Made by a program: the position numbers and the translations under genes. Under the pieces are notes generated by a model, which worked only from the letters and a program-made list of their open reading frames with translations, made no database searches and had not been told where the DNA came from. Shown here piece after piece: positions 14,408 to 21,635 of a stretch of 25,901 nt of DNA. Source of the DNA: JAVWHP01 sp036639955 (GTDB lineage Bacteria > Bacillota_I > Bacilli_A > Erysipelotrichales > Erysipelotrichaceae); NCBI GenBank assembly GCA_036639955.1, contig JAVWHP010000015.1, forward strand, positions 1 to 25,901, in the 5' to 3' direction. Each line of letters starts with the position of its first letter. Within the stretch, counting starts at the first letter, position 1.

Positions 14408-16456
14408 TTATTTAAATGTTAATTTTTCAAAATCAGTTATTTTTAAAGCCTCAGAATATAAGAAACCTTGAATTGTATGACAGTCAATATTTTCAAGAAA
14501 ATCTAACTGCTTTTGACTTTCAACTCCTTCAGCTATTATCTCCATGTCTAAATTATTAGCCATATTAATAATACTTTGTAAAATTATACTCGTTCTATTA
14601 ATATTAGTATTATTTTCTATAAAGATACGGTCTAACTTAAGGACATCAAACTCTACTTCATTTAAAAGATTTAAAGATGAATAACCACTACCAAAATCAT
14701 CCATAGCAATACTAAAACCTAATTTACGTAGAGCGTTAACTAAAGTTTTAATTAGTTCTAAATTTTGAGAAAGAATTGTTTCTGTTATTTCTAGTTGTAT
14801 CCAACTAGGTTCAATTTTATTCCTTTTTACCATAGATTCCATTATTTTTAAATAGTTTTCATCATGCATAAATATCTTAGATTGATTAACACTAATTGGT
14901 ATAATTGGTAATTGAGCATTCTGCCATATTCTACATTGGTGCATTACTACTTCTAATACATAATTATCTAATTCACATATGAAACCATTCTTTTCAAATA
15001 ATGAAATGAAAGAACCCGGATATAATAAACCTAATTCTGGATGGTTCCATCTTATTAAAGCTTCTCCACCAACAACCTTCTTAGTTGAATAACAATATTT
15101 AGGTTGAATATATACTTCGAATTCTCTATTTTCAATACCTTTATGCATATCATTGCTTAGCGTATCATCAAGTATAAGCGAGTTTCTTAAAGAATCACTA
15201 TAATACTTATATTGTGTTCCTAATGTAAAAGAATTAGAACACTGAGCTAATTTAGCATGATCAGATAAGATATTAATATCTCTATTACAATCTTCTTTTA
15301 ATAATTTAGCAATACCTATATCAAAACCTAAAGTATAACGATCATAATCATTTTTAATACTATCCATAAGCTTATATAATTTAAATTCTAAAAGATCATC
15401 GCTTTTATATTCAGTTAGAATATAGAAATTAGCACCATTAGATCTAGCATATACATCATGTTTTTTGTCTAGGATTTGCATCAAATTATTACCTACTATC
15501 TTTAATATTTTATTTCCTTCATCATAACCAAATAAATCATTTATGATTTTAAATCTTTCTACATCCATAACAATACAAGCATAGTTTTTAGTAATATCGT
15601 TAGTTAACTTATTAGCTTCATAATTAAACTTTCTAATATTATAACAACCAGTAACACTATCAAAGAATTCTAAATCTAAGAACTGCTTTTGAGCACGCTT
15701 TTTAGTTCTTATTAAAGATATGGATACATAACTAAATAAAACTAAAGTAATAATACATACACCAATACTTATATATTTCATTTTATTAACGTCTCTATAA
15801 AGGAAATTACGTTCCATTAATTCAATATAGTAATAATTATCATTAAGAATATGACTACTTAGCACGTAATAATCTTTACCATTCAATGTTAATTTGTTAT
15901 TATTTTCTATTTTAAAAGGGATTGGCTTATTTATTGGTAATTCATTTTGTAAATCAGTGTTTGAAATGTTAGATTCATCTAAAAGGATACCTTGCTTATT
16001 AACAATAAGAGCAAAACTATGTTTTTCATATTTTAAATCACTAAGTTCACTAGAATAGTCGGCATTAAAAGATATATTTTTATTAATATATTTAAATTCA
16101 TATACTGCATCTTTTTTAGGTTCACTAGCACTTGTTTCTGAAGCATCCTTAATATCTATATTAGATATATATTTATCGTCATCGACAATCTTTTTAAGTT
16201 CTAGATCAAGTTCTTGTTCACTAAATTGGTCAGGTCTATCTAATAAGCATTTAATTTTATTAACATTTATATTTATAAGTGTTTCTAATTTTATTTTATT
16301 TAAAGCGGTTGTACTATAAGCAACTTCATTTACTTTAGTAGTAGCTGTATTAAATACTTTAACACAGTACCCGGAAATCAAAATAAAAGATATCATTAGC
16401 ATGATTATTAAAACCTTATATTTTTGAAATATAATTGTGTGTGTATTCCTTTTCAT
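14408..16456 (-). CDS. Membrane GGDEF(degenerate)-EAL c-di-GMP phosphodiesterase, copy 2
   Basis: 682 residues, with the same architecture as copy 1: a membrane segment near 13-32, an extracytoplasmic sensor, a second membrane segment near 225-247, GGDEF, EAL. The GGDEF motif is NGANF, clearly degenerate, so no cyclase activity is expected. The EAL domain keeps EALIR, the Asn of ISVNQS, the Glu of QLEITET, DD of MDDFGSGYSS, the Lys of VLKLDR, the Glu of IAEGVES and the Gln of IQGFLYS, so phosphodiesterase activity is likely. AAAGGAG precedes the ATG and the promoter is at 16501-16529. The tandem pair probably arose by duplication. The sensor parts differ more than the EAL parts, consistent with different signals. 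Unlike copy 1 it carries no long inverted repeat that I could find. Confidence 0.93.
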   Translation of the reverse strand: MKRNTHTIIFQKYKVLIIMLMISFILISGYCVKVFNTATTKVNEVAYSTTALNKIKLETLININVNKIKCLLDRPDQFSEQELDLELKKIVDDDKYISNIDIKDASETSASEPKKDAVYEFKYINKNISFNADYSSELSDLKYEKHSFALIVNKQGILLDESNISNTDLQNELPINKPIPFKIENNNKLTLNGKDYYVLSSHILNDNYYYIELMERNFLYRDVNKMKYISIGVCIITLVLFSYVSISLIRTKKRAQKQFLDLEFFDSVTGCYNIRKFNYEANKLTNDITKNYACIVMDVERFKIINDLFGYDEGNKILKIVGNNLMQILDKKHDVYARSNGANFYILTEYKSDDLLEFKLYKLMDSIKNDYDRYTLGFDIGIAKLLKEDCNRDINILSDHAKLAQCSNSFTLGTQYKYYSDSLRNSLILDDTLSNDMHKGIENREFEVYIQPKYCYSTKKVVGGEALIRWNHPELGLLYPGSFISLFEKNGFICELDNYVLEVVMHQCRIWQNAQLPIIPISVNQSKIFMHDENYLKIMESMVKRNKIEPSWIQLEITETILSQNLELIKTLVNALRKLGFSIAMDDFGSGYSSLNLLNEVEFDVLKLDRIFIENNTNINRTSIILQSIINMANNLDMEIIAEGVESQKQLDFLENIDCHTIQGFLYSEALKITDFEKLTFK

Positions 16457-16500
16457 AATAGATCTCCTTTGAGAGTTTAAGAACTATTTGTACTTATTTA

Positions 16501-16529
16501 AGTATATAGAAATGATTTTAAAAATGCAA
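16501..16529 (-). promoter_or_regulatory. Sigma-A-like promoter of EAL gene copy 2
   Basis: Minus strand TTGCAT (16524-16529), 17-bp spacer, TATACT (16501-16506), about 45 bp before the ATG at 16456. Confidence 0.65.
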
Positions 16530-16666
16530 ACTTATCATGTGAATTTGTTTACATTACCAAATATGTTACATATAGATTACTAAAACATGCATTTATCGCT
16601 TAATCTCAATATAATAAAATATTAATACAATCTTTATATCTCAAATTAAATTTTTATTGTACAATA

Positions 16667-16685
16667 GGTTTATAATATATAAACC
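16667..16685. promoter_or_regulatory. Candidate operator dyad before the ABC operon
   Basis: GGTTTATA and TATAAACC flank ATA, a perfect 8-bp dyad ending 18 bp before the ATPase start codon and overlapping the likely -10 (TATAAT at 16671-16676). The position suggests repression of the exporter operon by a regulator not encoded next to it. Confidence 0.5.
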
Positions 16686-16703
16686 ATAGAAAGGAACTTA
16701 CAT

Positions 16704-17582
16704 ATGAAGAACATTATAGAAATTAAAGATTTAACTAAATTTTATGGGAATAACCGAGGCATTAATAATCTGTCTTTAAATATTAAAGAAGGTGAAATAT
16801 TTGGGTTTGTAGGTCCTAATGGTAGTGGTAAATCTACTACCATTAGATGTTTGTTAGCATTAATCTTTCCTACTAGTGGTAGTGCTACTATATTTAATAA
16901 AGATTGTATAAAAGAAGCTAGTACGATAGCTAATTCAATCGGTTACTTACCTAGTGAAGTATTTTATTATGACAATATGAAAGTAAAAGAATTACTAGAT
17001 TATAGTGCTTCTTTTTATGATCATGATTGTAGTAAACGTTGTGATGAATTATGTAAGAAATTAAATCTAGACGTAACACGTAAAATAGAAGAATTATCTT
17101 TTGGTAATAGAAAGAAAGTTGGAATTGTACAAGCTCTTTTACATTCACCTAAATTAATTATATTAGATGAACCTACAGGTGGATTAGATCCATTAATGCA
17201 ACAAACATTCTTTAATATATTAAGAGAAGAAAATAAAAAAGGAACTACAATTATATTTAGTTCACATATATTATCTGAAGTACAAAAACTTTGTGATCGT
17301 GTTGGAATTATTAAAGAAGGAGAAATTATTAAAATTGATGAAGTTTCTAATATAACTAATTCTACATATAAACATGTAGAATTAGTTAGTAATGATACTA
17401 AAGCTAAAGATATATTAAAAGATAGTTGTATTACTAATTTAATTATTGATAATAGTAATATACAGTTTTCTTTTAATGGTAATACAAATGATTTAATTAA
17501 ATTATTAAGTAATTTGAATATAAAAGATTTAACTTTAAGAGAACCAGAACTTGAAGAAATCTTTATGCATTACTATGAGTAA
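16704..17582 (+). CDS. ABC exporter ATP-binding subunit (ABC-2 type)
   Basis: 292 residues. Walker A GPNGSGKST at 37-45, signature LSFGN at 131-135 (a common variant of LSGGQ), Walker B LIILDE at 151-156 with the D-loop GGLDP, and the switch His at 188. The last 85 residues are the C-terminal extension usual for the drug/antimicrobial exporter class with separate ABC-2 permeases. AAGGA lies about 8 nt before the ATG. First gene of a three-gene operon with two membrane subunits; the complex probably exports a hydrophobic compound or peptide, but the substrate cannot be told. A dyad over the promoter suggests repression. A perfect 11-bp hairpin (16816-16846) overlaps the Walker A codons. Confidence 0.93.
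   Translation: MKNIIEIKDLTKFYGNNRGINNLSLNIKEGEIFGFVGPNGSGKSTTIRCLLALIFPTSGSATIFNKDCIKEASTIANSIGYLPSEVFYYDNMKVKELLDYSASFYDHDCSKRCDELCKKLNLDVTRKIEELSFGNRKKVGIVQALLHSPKLIILDEPTGGLDPLMQQTFFNILREENKKGTTIIFSSHILSEVQKLCDRVGIIKEGEIIKIDEVSNITNSTYKHVELVSNDTKAKDILKDSCITNLIIDNSNIQFSFNGNTNDLIKLLSNLNIKDLTLREPELEEIFMHYYE
16816..16846. repeat. 11-bp perfect hairpin over Walker A codons
   Basis: CTAATGGTAGT (16816-16826) and ACTACCATTAG (16836-16846) flank a 9-nt loop. The Gly/Ser/Thr codons of the P-loop make partial complementarity easy, so this is weaker evidence than the others. Confidence 0.85.
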
Positions 17583-17588
17583 TACCTT

Positions 17589-18386
17589 ATGTCAAATATA
17601 GTTAAATTTGAATTTAAACAATATTATAAACAAGCTATATACTGGTCTATAGCTATAATATGTTTTCAATTAATATTTGTAATAATGTTTCCAGCTTTTA
17701 GTAATGATGTAGATTCCTTAAATAAGTTATTAAATTCTTATGATCCTACATTACTTAAAGGTTTTGGATTAGGCGATATAGGGTTGGATAAATTTAGTGG
17801 CTTTTATAGTTTTTGTTTAGTTTATATTATTATGATTGTCGCTATTTATTCAATAAATATAGGTCTAAATATTATAGGTAAAGAAGCTAAATTTAAAACA
17901 AATGATTTTCTTTTAACTAAGCCTATTAATAGATTAAATATAATGAAAGACAAGATATTAGTAGCTTTAATCCTAGTACTAGGATTAAATGTTATATATA
18001 CTATAGCTATCATTATAAGTGTATTATTAAGTGGAATAGAAATAGAATTTATTACTTTATTATTATTTGGTATAGGTATGTTATTTACATCTTTCTTATT
18101 CCTTAGTATTGGAATCTTTATAGCATGTTATAAACATAAGATTAAATCTAGTATAACATTAGCTATAGGTATAACTAGTATAGCTTTTGTTATAGAAATG
18201 ATAGCTAATGTCTTAGATAATACTATAGTAAATTTATTATCACCTTTAAGTTACTTATCTCCTAATTATATTGCTTCTAACAATTGCTTAGATATAAGTA
18301 TGTTAATATTAACTATAGTACTTACAGTATTATTTATTATTTTAGGTGTTAAACATTATATAAAGAAAGATATATATAATAACTAG
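17589..18386 (+). CDS. ABC-2 type permease subunit, first
   Basis: 265 residues with about six membrane helices: an N-terminal helix after a short cytoplasmic NIVKFEFKQYYKQ, a loop rich in Asp/Leu (about 40-75) and five further helices. The N-terminal phrase and the FLLTKPINRLNIMKDKI segment are typical of bacitracin/lantibiotic-type ABC-2 permeases. It starts 6 bp after the ATPase stop with almost no Shine-Dalgarno sequence, so translation is probably coupled to the ATPase. It should pair with the next permease to form the membrane pore. It contains a perfect 24-bp palindrome at 17966-17989 and an 8-bp one at 17843-17859. Confidence 0.88.
   Translation: MSNIVKFEFKQYYKQAIYWSIAIICFQLIFVIMFPAFSNDVDSLNKLLNSYDPTLLKGFGLGDIGLDKFSGFYSFCLVYIIMIVAIYSINIGLNIIGKEAKFKTNDFLLTKPINRLNIMKDKILVALILVLGLNVIYTIAIIISVLLSGIEIEFITLLLFGIGMLFTSFLFLSIGIFIACYKHKIKSSITLAIGITSIAFVIEMIANVLDNTIVNLLSPLSYLSPNYIASNNCLDISMLILTIVLTVLFIILGVKHYIKKDIYNN
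17966..17989. repeat. 24-bp perfect palindrome with no loop, inside permease gene
   Basis: The half TTTAATCCTAGT (17966-17977) is followed directly by its exact reverse complement (17978-17989). It encodes about A-L-I-L-V-L-G-L-N in a membrane helix. Such a long zero-spacer palindrome is hard to maintain in many bacteria (SbcCD cleavage). Confidence 0.97.
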
Positions 18387-18395
18387 GAGGCTAAA

Positions 18396-19196
18396 ATGAA
18401 TATAACTTTAAAAGATTTAAAATATAATCTAAAGGGTATGATAGGTTGGGCAATAGGTTTCCTAATCTTTGGATTAATAGGAGCTACAAAAATTAGTGGT
18501 ATGGTAAATGATTCAGGAGCAGGTATGCAAGGTCTTATAGACCTAATACCTAAAGGAATAAAAACTATGTTTGGTTTTAATAATATAGACTTCTCTAATA
18601 TACTTAGTTTATATAGTATATTTCTAGTTTATATATTTGTATTACTAGCAGTATATAGTGTTAGTAGAGGATTACATTGCTTTAGTAATGAAGAATTAGA
18701 TAGTACTTATGAATTTCTTTATGTTAAACCTAAAAAAAGAAATAGTATATTGAGTTATAAAATATTAAGTAGTATTATACAAATAACAATTATAAATATA
18801 ACAATATATATAAGTAGTATTATATGTGTATATATAAGTACTAAAGATATATATGTTATAGAGTTTATACCTATAATGATTGGTTGTTTCATCCTCAGTA
18901 GTTTATGTTTTAGTATAGGTTTAGTATCTAGTATATGGTTTAAGGAATATAAGAAAGCATTAATTATGGGGTATACAGTAATATTAGGTAGTTATATACT
19001 TAATATGATTATAAGTTTAAGTAGTAGTTTAGATAATTTAAAATATATATGTATGTTTAATTTATTAGATCCTAAATTAATAATTAAAGATGGTTTAAAC
19101 TTTAATAGTACTATACTTATATCAAGTATAAGTATTATATTAATTATAATAGCTTATATAAAACATAAGAAAAGAGATCTACAAACTAATAACTAA
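18396..19196 (+). CDS. ABC-2 type permease subunit, second
   Basis: 266 residues with about six membrane helices, similar in length and layout to the first permease: a short cytoplasmic start (MNITLKDLKYNLKG), a helix, a loop with LIPKGIKTMFGFNN, then helices separated by short loops and a basic tail (KHKKRD). The EFLYVKPKKRNSILSYKI segment is the counterpart of FLLTKPINRLNIMKDKI in the first subunit, which supports a heterodimeric exporter. AGGAGG lies 6 nt before the ATG, in the 9-bp gap after the first permease. The operon ends at the terminator 19191-19222. A bulged hairpin (18521-18551) with 6+6 paired bases lies near its start. Confidence 0.88.
   Translation: MNITLKDLKYNLKGMIGWAIGFLIFGLIGATKISGMVNDSGAGMQGLIDLIPKGIKTMFGFNNIDFSNILSLYSIFLVYIFVLLAVYSVSRGLHCFSNEELDSTYEFLYVKPKKRNSILSYKILSSIIQITIINITIYISSIICVYISTKDIYVIEFIPIMIGCFILSSLCFSIGLVSSIWFKEYKKALIMGYTVILGSYILNMIISLSSSLDNLKYICMFNLLDPKLIIKDGLNFNSTILISSISIILIIIAYIKHKKRDLQTNN
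18521..18551. repeat. Two-segment hairpin in second permease gene
   Basis: AGGTAT (18521-18526)/ATACCT (18546-18551) enclose AGGTCT (18530-18535)/AGACCT (18539-18544), with a small internal bulge and 3-nt loop. Confidence 0.65.
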
Positions 19197-19222
19197 TAGT
19201 TAATAAACTATTAGTTTTTTTT
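19191..19222 (+). terminator. Rho-independent terminator of the ABC operon
   Basis: AACTAATAGTT (19191-19201), loop AATA, AACTATTAGTT (19206-19216) and a run of eight T (19215-19222). The stem includes the permease stop codon and also overlaps the stop of the convergent small membrane gene. Confidence 0.85.
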
Positions 19223-19576
19223 ACGAGATCTCTTAGTATATTTATAACGATATTTAGAACTTAACATAGTAGTACTTATAACTAAAAGGACTATAGATAT
19301 ATATATTAAGTTATTAATAAAGACTTGGATTATAAAAGTATTAAATAATAAGATGATAGTAGATAATAAACTAATGTTTAAGATTCTATTATCTTTTAAT
19401 GCTAAAGCCTTGAGGGCTTTGTAAGAATAAAGTATTAGGGAGATACTTAATAATATAGCTAATAGTTTTATAATACCTTTTAGTTTCATTAATATTAAAC
19501 TATCTATTAGAAGATAAGCAGATAATTCTATAGAAGAATAAGCTAAAAGATATTTAGTATAAGCATGTCTAGTCAT
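19211..19576 (-). CDS. Small membrane protein downstream of gatD
   Basis: 121 residues with three to four membrane helices (about 9-30, 32-52, 66-88, 90-107) and a strongly basic C-terminus (SKYRYKYTKRSRKKN), which should face the cytoplasm. Family not recognised. It overlaps the end of the GatD gene by 8 bp and has no clear ribosome binding site, so it is probably translated by coupling to gatD. Membership of the murT-gatD operon suggests a cell-envelope role, but this is inference. A 6-bp hairpin is present at 19404-19420. The last codons lie within the shared terminator region. Confidence 0.72.
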   Translation of the reverse strand: MTRHAYTKYLLAYSSIELSAYLLIDSLILMKLKGIIKLLAILLSISLILYSYKALKALALKDNRILNISLLSTIILLFNTFIIQVFINNLIYISIVLLVISTTMLSSKYRYKYTKRSRKKN

Positions 19577-20303
19577 TTATAGACCATCTACTATATAAAT
19601 TAGATTTAGCTAAAGAAGATAAATTATCATCTAAAGGATCTAAAGTTATAGAAGGATTGTTTTTCATTAAAGCATGTTTAATAATATAATCAGCAGCTTC
19701 AGGGTTCTTAGGAAGTAAAGGACCATGCATATAAGTAGCAAATATATTATTATCTAAATAACCTTCAAAACCAGATTCTACATTATTACCAAAACCTTTT
19801 ATAACTTTACCTAAAGGATTAGTAACTCCTAAAGTTTGACCACCATGGTTTTCAAAACCTAATAAAGTATATGTAGTATTATCAAAGTTTACTTTAATAG
19901 CTATATTACCAATACAACGTTGATGATTAGTACTAGCTTCAGTATAATAATCTAAGATATTTAAACCTTGGATTTTATTATTATTAGCATCTATATAGTA
20001 CTTACCAAACATTTGGTAACCACCACATACTAGAAAAAAGAAACAATTAGCTTTAATAGCAGCTAAAATAGATTCTTTTCTACTAAGTAAATCATCCTTT
20101 ATAATAGTTTGTTCCTTGTCGGCTCCGCCGCCTAAGAATATTAAATCAAAACTACTAAGATCAGCAGGTTCATTAAGATCTACTTTAGTTATTTCAACAT
20201 CTATATTTCTTTTAATACAACGTTGTTTAATAACTAACATATTACCTGAATCACCATATAAATCCATAATAGTAGGATATAACCAACAAATTTTTAATTT
20301 CAT
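19569..20303 (-). CDS. gatD: Lipid II isoglutaminyl synthase, glutamine amidotransferase subunit
   Basis: 244 residues of the CobB/CobQ-like class I glutamine amidotransferase type. The nucleophile is Cys93 in FLVCGGYQMFG; the catalytic His is His193 in YMHGP; the NHQR segment ending at Arg129 matches the glutamine-binding region of known GatD. GatD supplies ammonia to MurT for amidation of the alpha-carboxyl of D-Glu in the lipid II stem peptide to D-isoglutamine, at the cytoplasmic membrane face. The start overlaps the MurT stop as ATGA, with AGAGGA before it, so expression is coupled. An 8-bp near-palindrome at 20002-20019 lies on the conserved GGYQMFGK codons. Confidence 0.94.
   Translation of the reverse strand: MKLKICWLYPTIMDLYGDSGNMLVIKQRCIKRNIDVEITKVDLNEPADLSSFDLIFLGGGADKEQTIIKDDLLSRKESILAAIKANCFFFLVCGGYQMFGKYYIDANNNKIQGLNILDYYTEASTNHQRCIGNIAIKVNFDNTTYTLLGFENHGGQTLGVTNPLGKVIKGFGNNVESGFEGYLDNNIFATYMHGPLLPKNPEAADYIIKHALMKNNPSITLDPLDDNLSSLAKSNLYSRWSIND
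20002..20019. repeat. 18-bp near-palindrome beside gatD active-site codons
   Basis: TTACCAAA and TTTGGTAA flank CA; it encodes the YQMFGK stretch after the catalytic Cys. Confidence 0.75.
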
Positions 20304-21601
20304 AATTCATTCCTCTTAAGATAAGTTCTTACTTTAACTAAATTAGAATAAGTAGAACATACATAAACTACTTCATCCTTATCATTTAAAGCTTCTATAG
20401 CTTGTTTATAATCTAAATTAATATTAATACTAGTGAAGTTAGCATAAGATAATCTTAAAGCTAAATCATAAGCTCTAGTACCACTACAAGTGAAATCTAA
20501 AGTATTATCATTTAAGATATATTCAAATTTAGCATCATAAATCCAAGATATATCTTCTCCATCATTAGGATAATCATTTAAGATAAATACTATATGTTTA
20601 GGTCTATTATCTTTAGCTATTTCTTTAAGTACTTCATTAGCTCCAGTAGGGTTCTTTACTAAGTTAAGTATTACTTCATGGTTATTATGTTTAAAACTTT
20701 CATTACGTCCTTTATTAATACTAAAGTTTAATATAATATCTTTTATAATATTTATATCTATATTAAGTATAGTAGCTAATGCTATAAGAGCAGTATAATT
20801 ATATATAGCATACATAGATGTATTAAATACTTTATATTCTATATTATTATATATAATATTATCATTGTTTTTATATACTATAATATTTGGTTGTTCTTTA
20901 GCAAAGCCACAGTTTGGACAGCTGAATTTACCGATATGAGCGTATTGATAATATTCATAGTTTAAATCTGCATTACAGATTGGGCAGAAACGTCCTTCTT
21001 TTGCTTCGTTAATATTTGTTCTATTTTGTTGTTTATCTTGGATTGCAAAGCTTGTTATTTTTGCTTCTGGAGCACTTTTAGCTAATCTTATTACATTAGG
21101 ATCATAAGCATTTAATATTAGTTGTCCTTTATAATCTTTAAAGCAGTTTTCAAATTTATTTATAATGTTTTCCATTTCACCTGAACGATCTAATTGGTCT
21201 CTAAAGAAGTTTAGTACTACTATGTGGGTTACACTTAGATACTTCATTACTTTAGGTACATTTAGTTCATCGACTTCTAATACCATAGCTTTACTTTTAA
21301 TTTTAAGTCCTATTGTTATATTGTTTAATATTAGGGTTGCTATTCCTATTAGCATATTATCGCCTTTATCATTACATATAGTTGATGGTTCTACTTGTTT
21401 CATCATTTGATATATTAGATTAGTGGTAGAGGTTTTACCATTAGTACCGGTTACTAATATTATAGTTTTAGGGTACTCTATATAATTTAAAACTGTTGGA
21501 TCTAGTTTAAGCCAGATGGTTCCTGGAAAGGAACCTCCTTTACCTATAAGTTTAAGTAAAGTAGATGCTAACTTAACTATTATAATTTTTATTTTTCTCA
21601 T
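20300..21601 (-). CDS. murT: Lipid II isoglutaminyl synthase, Mur ligase-like subunit
   Basis: 433 residues. Mur ligase P-loop GTNGKTST at 52-59, the central DELNVPKV and NFFRDQLDRSGEM segments, a four-Cys zinc ribbon (Cys206, Cys209, Cys228, Cys231) that is characteristic of MurT and absent from MurC-F, and a C-terminal DUF1727-type domain with NPTGANEVL and DYPNDGEDISWIYD. MurT activates the D-Glu carboxylate of lipid II with ATP, and GatD passes it ammonia. GGAGG lies about 8 nt before the ATG. It starts 34 bp after the aminopeptidase stop, with only a weak TG-extended TAAAAT as a possible promoter, so it may also be read through from upstream. A 7-bp hairpin is at 21518-21535. Confidence 0.95.
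   Translation of the reverse strand: MRKIKIIIVKLASTLLKLIGKGGSFPGTIWLKLDPTVLNYIEYPKTIILVTGTNGKTSTTNLIYQMMKQVEPSTICNDKGDNMLIGIATLILNNITIGLKIKSKAMVLEVDELNVPKVMKYLSVTHIVVLNFFRDQLDRSGEMENIINKFENCFKDYKGQLILNAYDPNVIRLAKSAPEAKITSFAIQDKQQNRTNINEAKEGRFCPICNADLNYEYYQYAHIGKFSCPNCGFAKEQPNIIVYKNNDNIIYNNIEYKVFNTSMYAIYNYTALIALATILNIDINIIKDIILNFSINKGRNESFKHNNHEVILNLVKNPTGANEVLKEIAKDNRPKHIVFILNDYPNDGEDISWIYDAKFEYILNDNTLDFTCSGTRAYDLALRLSYANFTSININLDYKQAIEALNDKDEVVYVCSTYSNLVKVRTYLKRNEL
21518..21535. repeat. 7-bp hairpin near the 5' end of murT
   Basis: GGTTCCT/AGGAACC with loop GGAA, over residues about 23-28 (GSFPGT). Confidence 0.65.
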
Positions 21602-21635
21602 ATGTAATCCTCCGCTTACTATTTTACCATAATAT

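Noticed and set aside
16457..16703. c-di-GMP riboswitch upstream of the c-di-GMP or ABC genes
   Set aside because: No GEMM-type conserved core could be found in the leaders; they contain only promoters and a short dyad.
16951..17148. Antisense ORF inside the ABC ATPase gene
   Set aside because: Low-complexity, no ribosome binding site, and the opposite strand encodes a clear ATPase.
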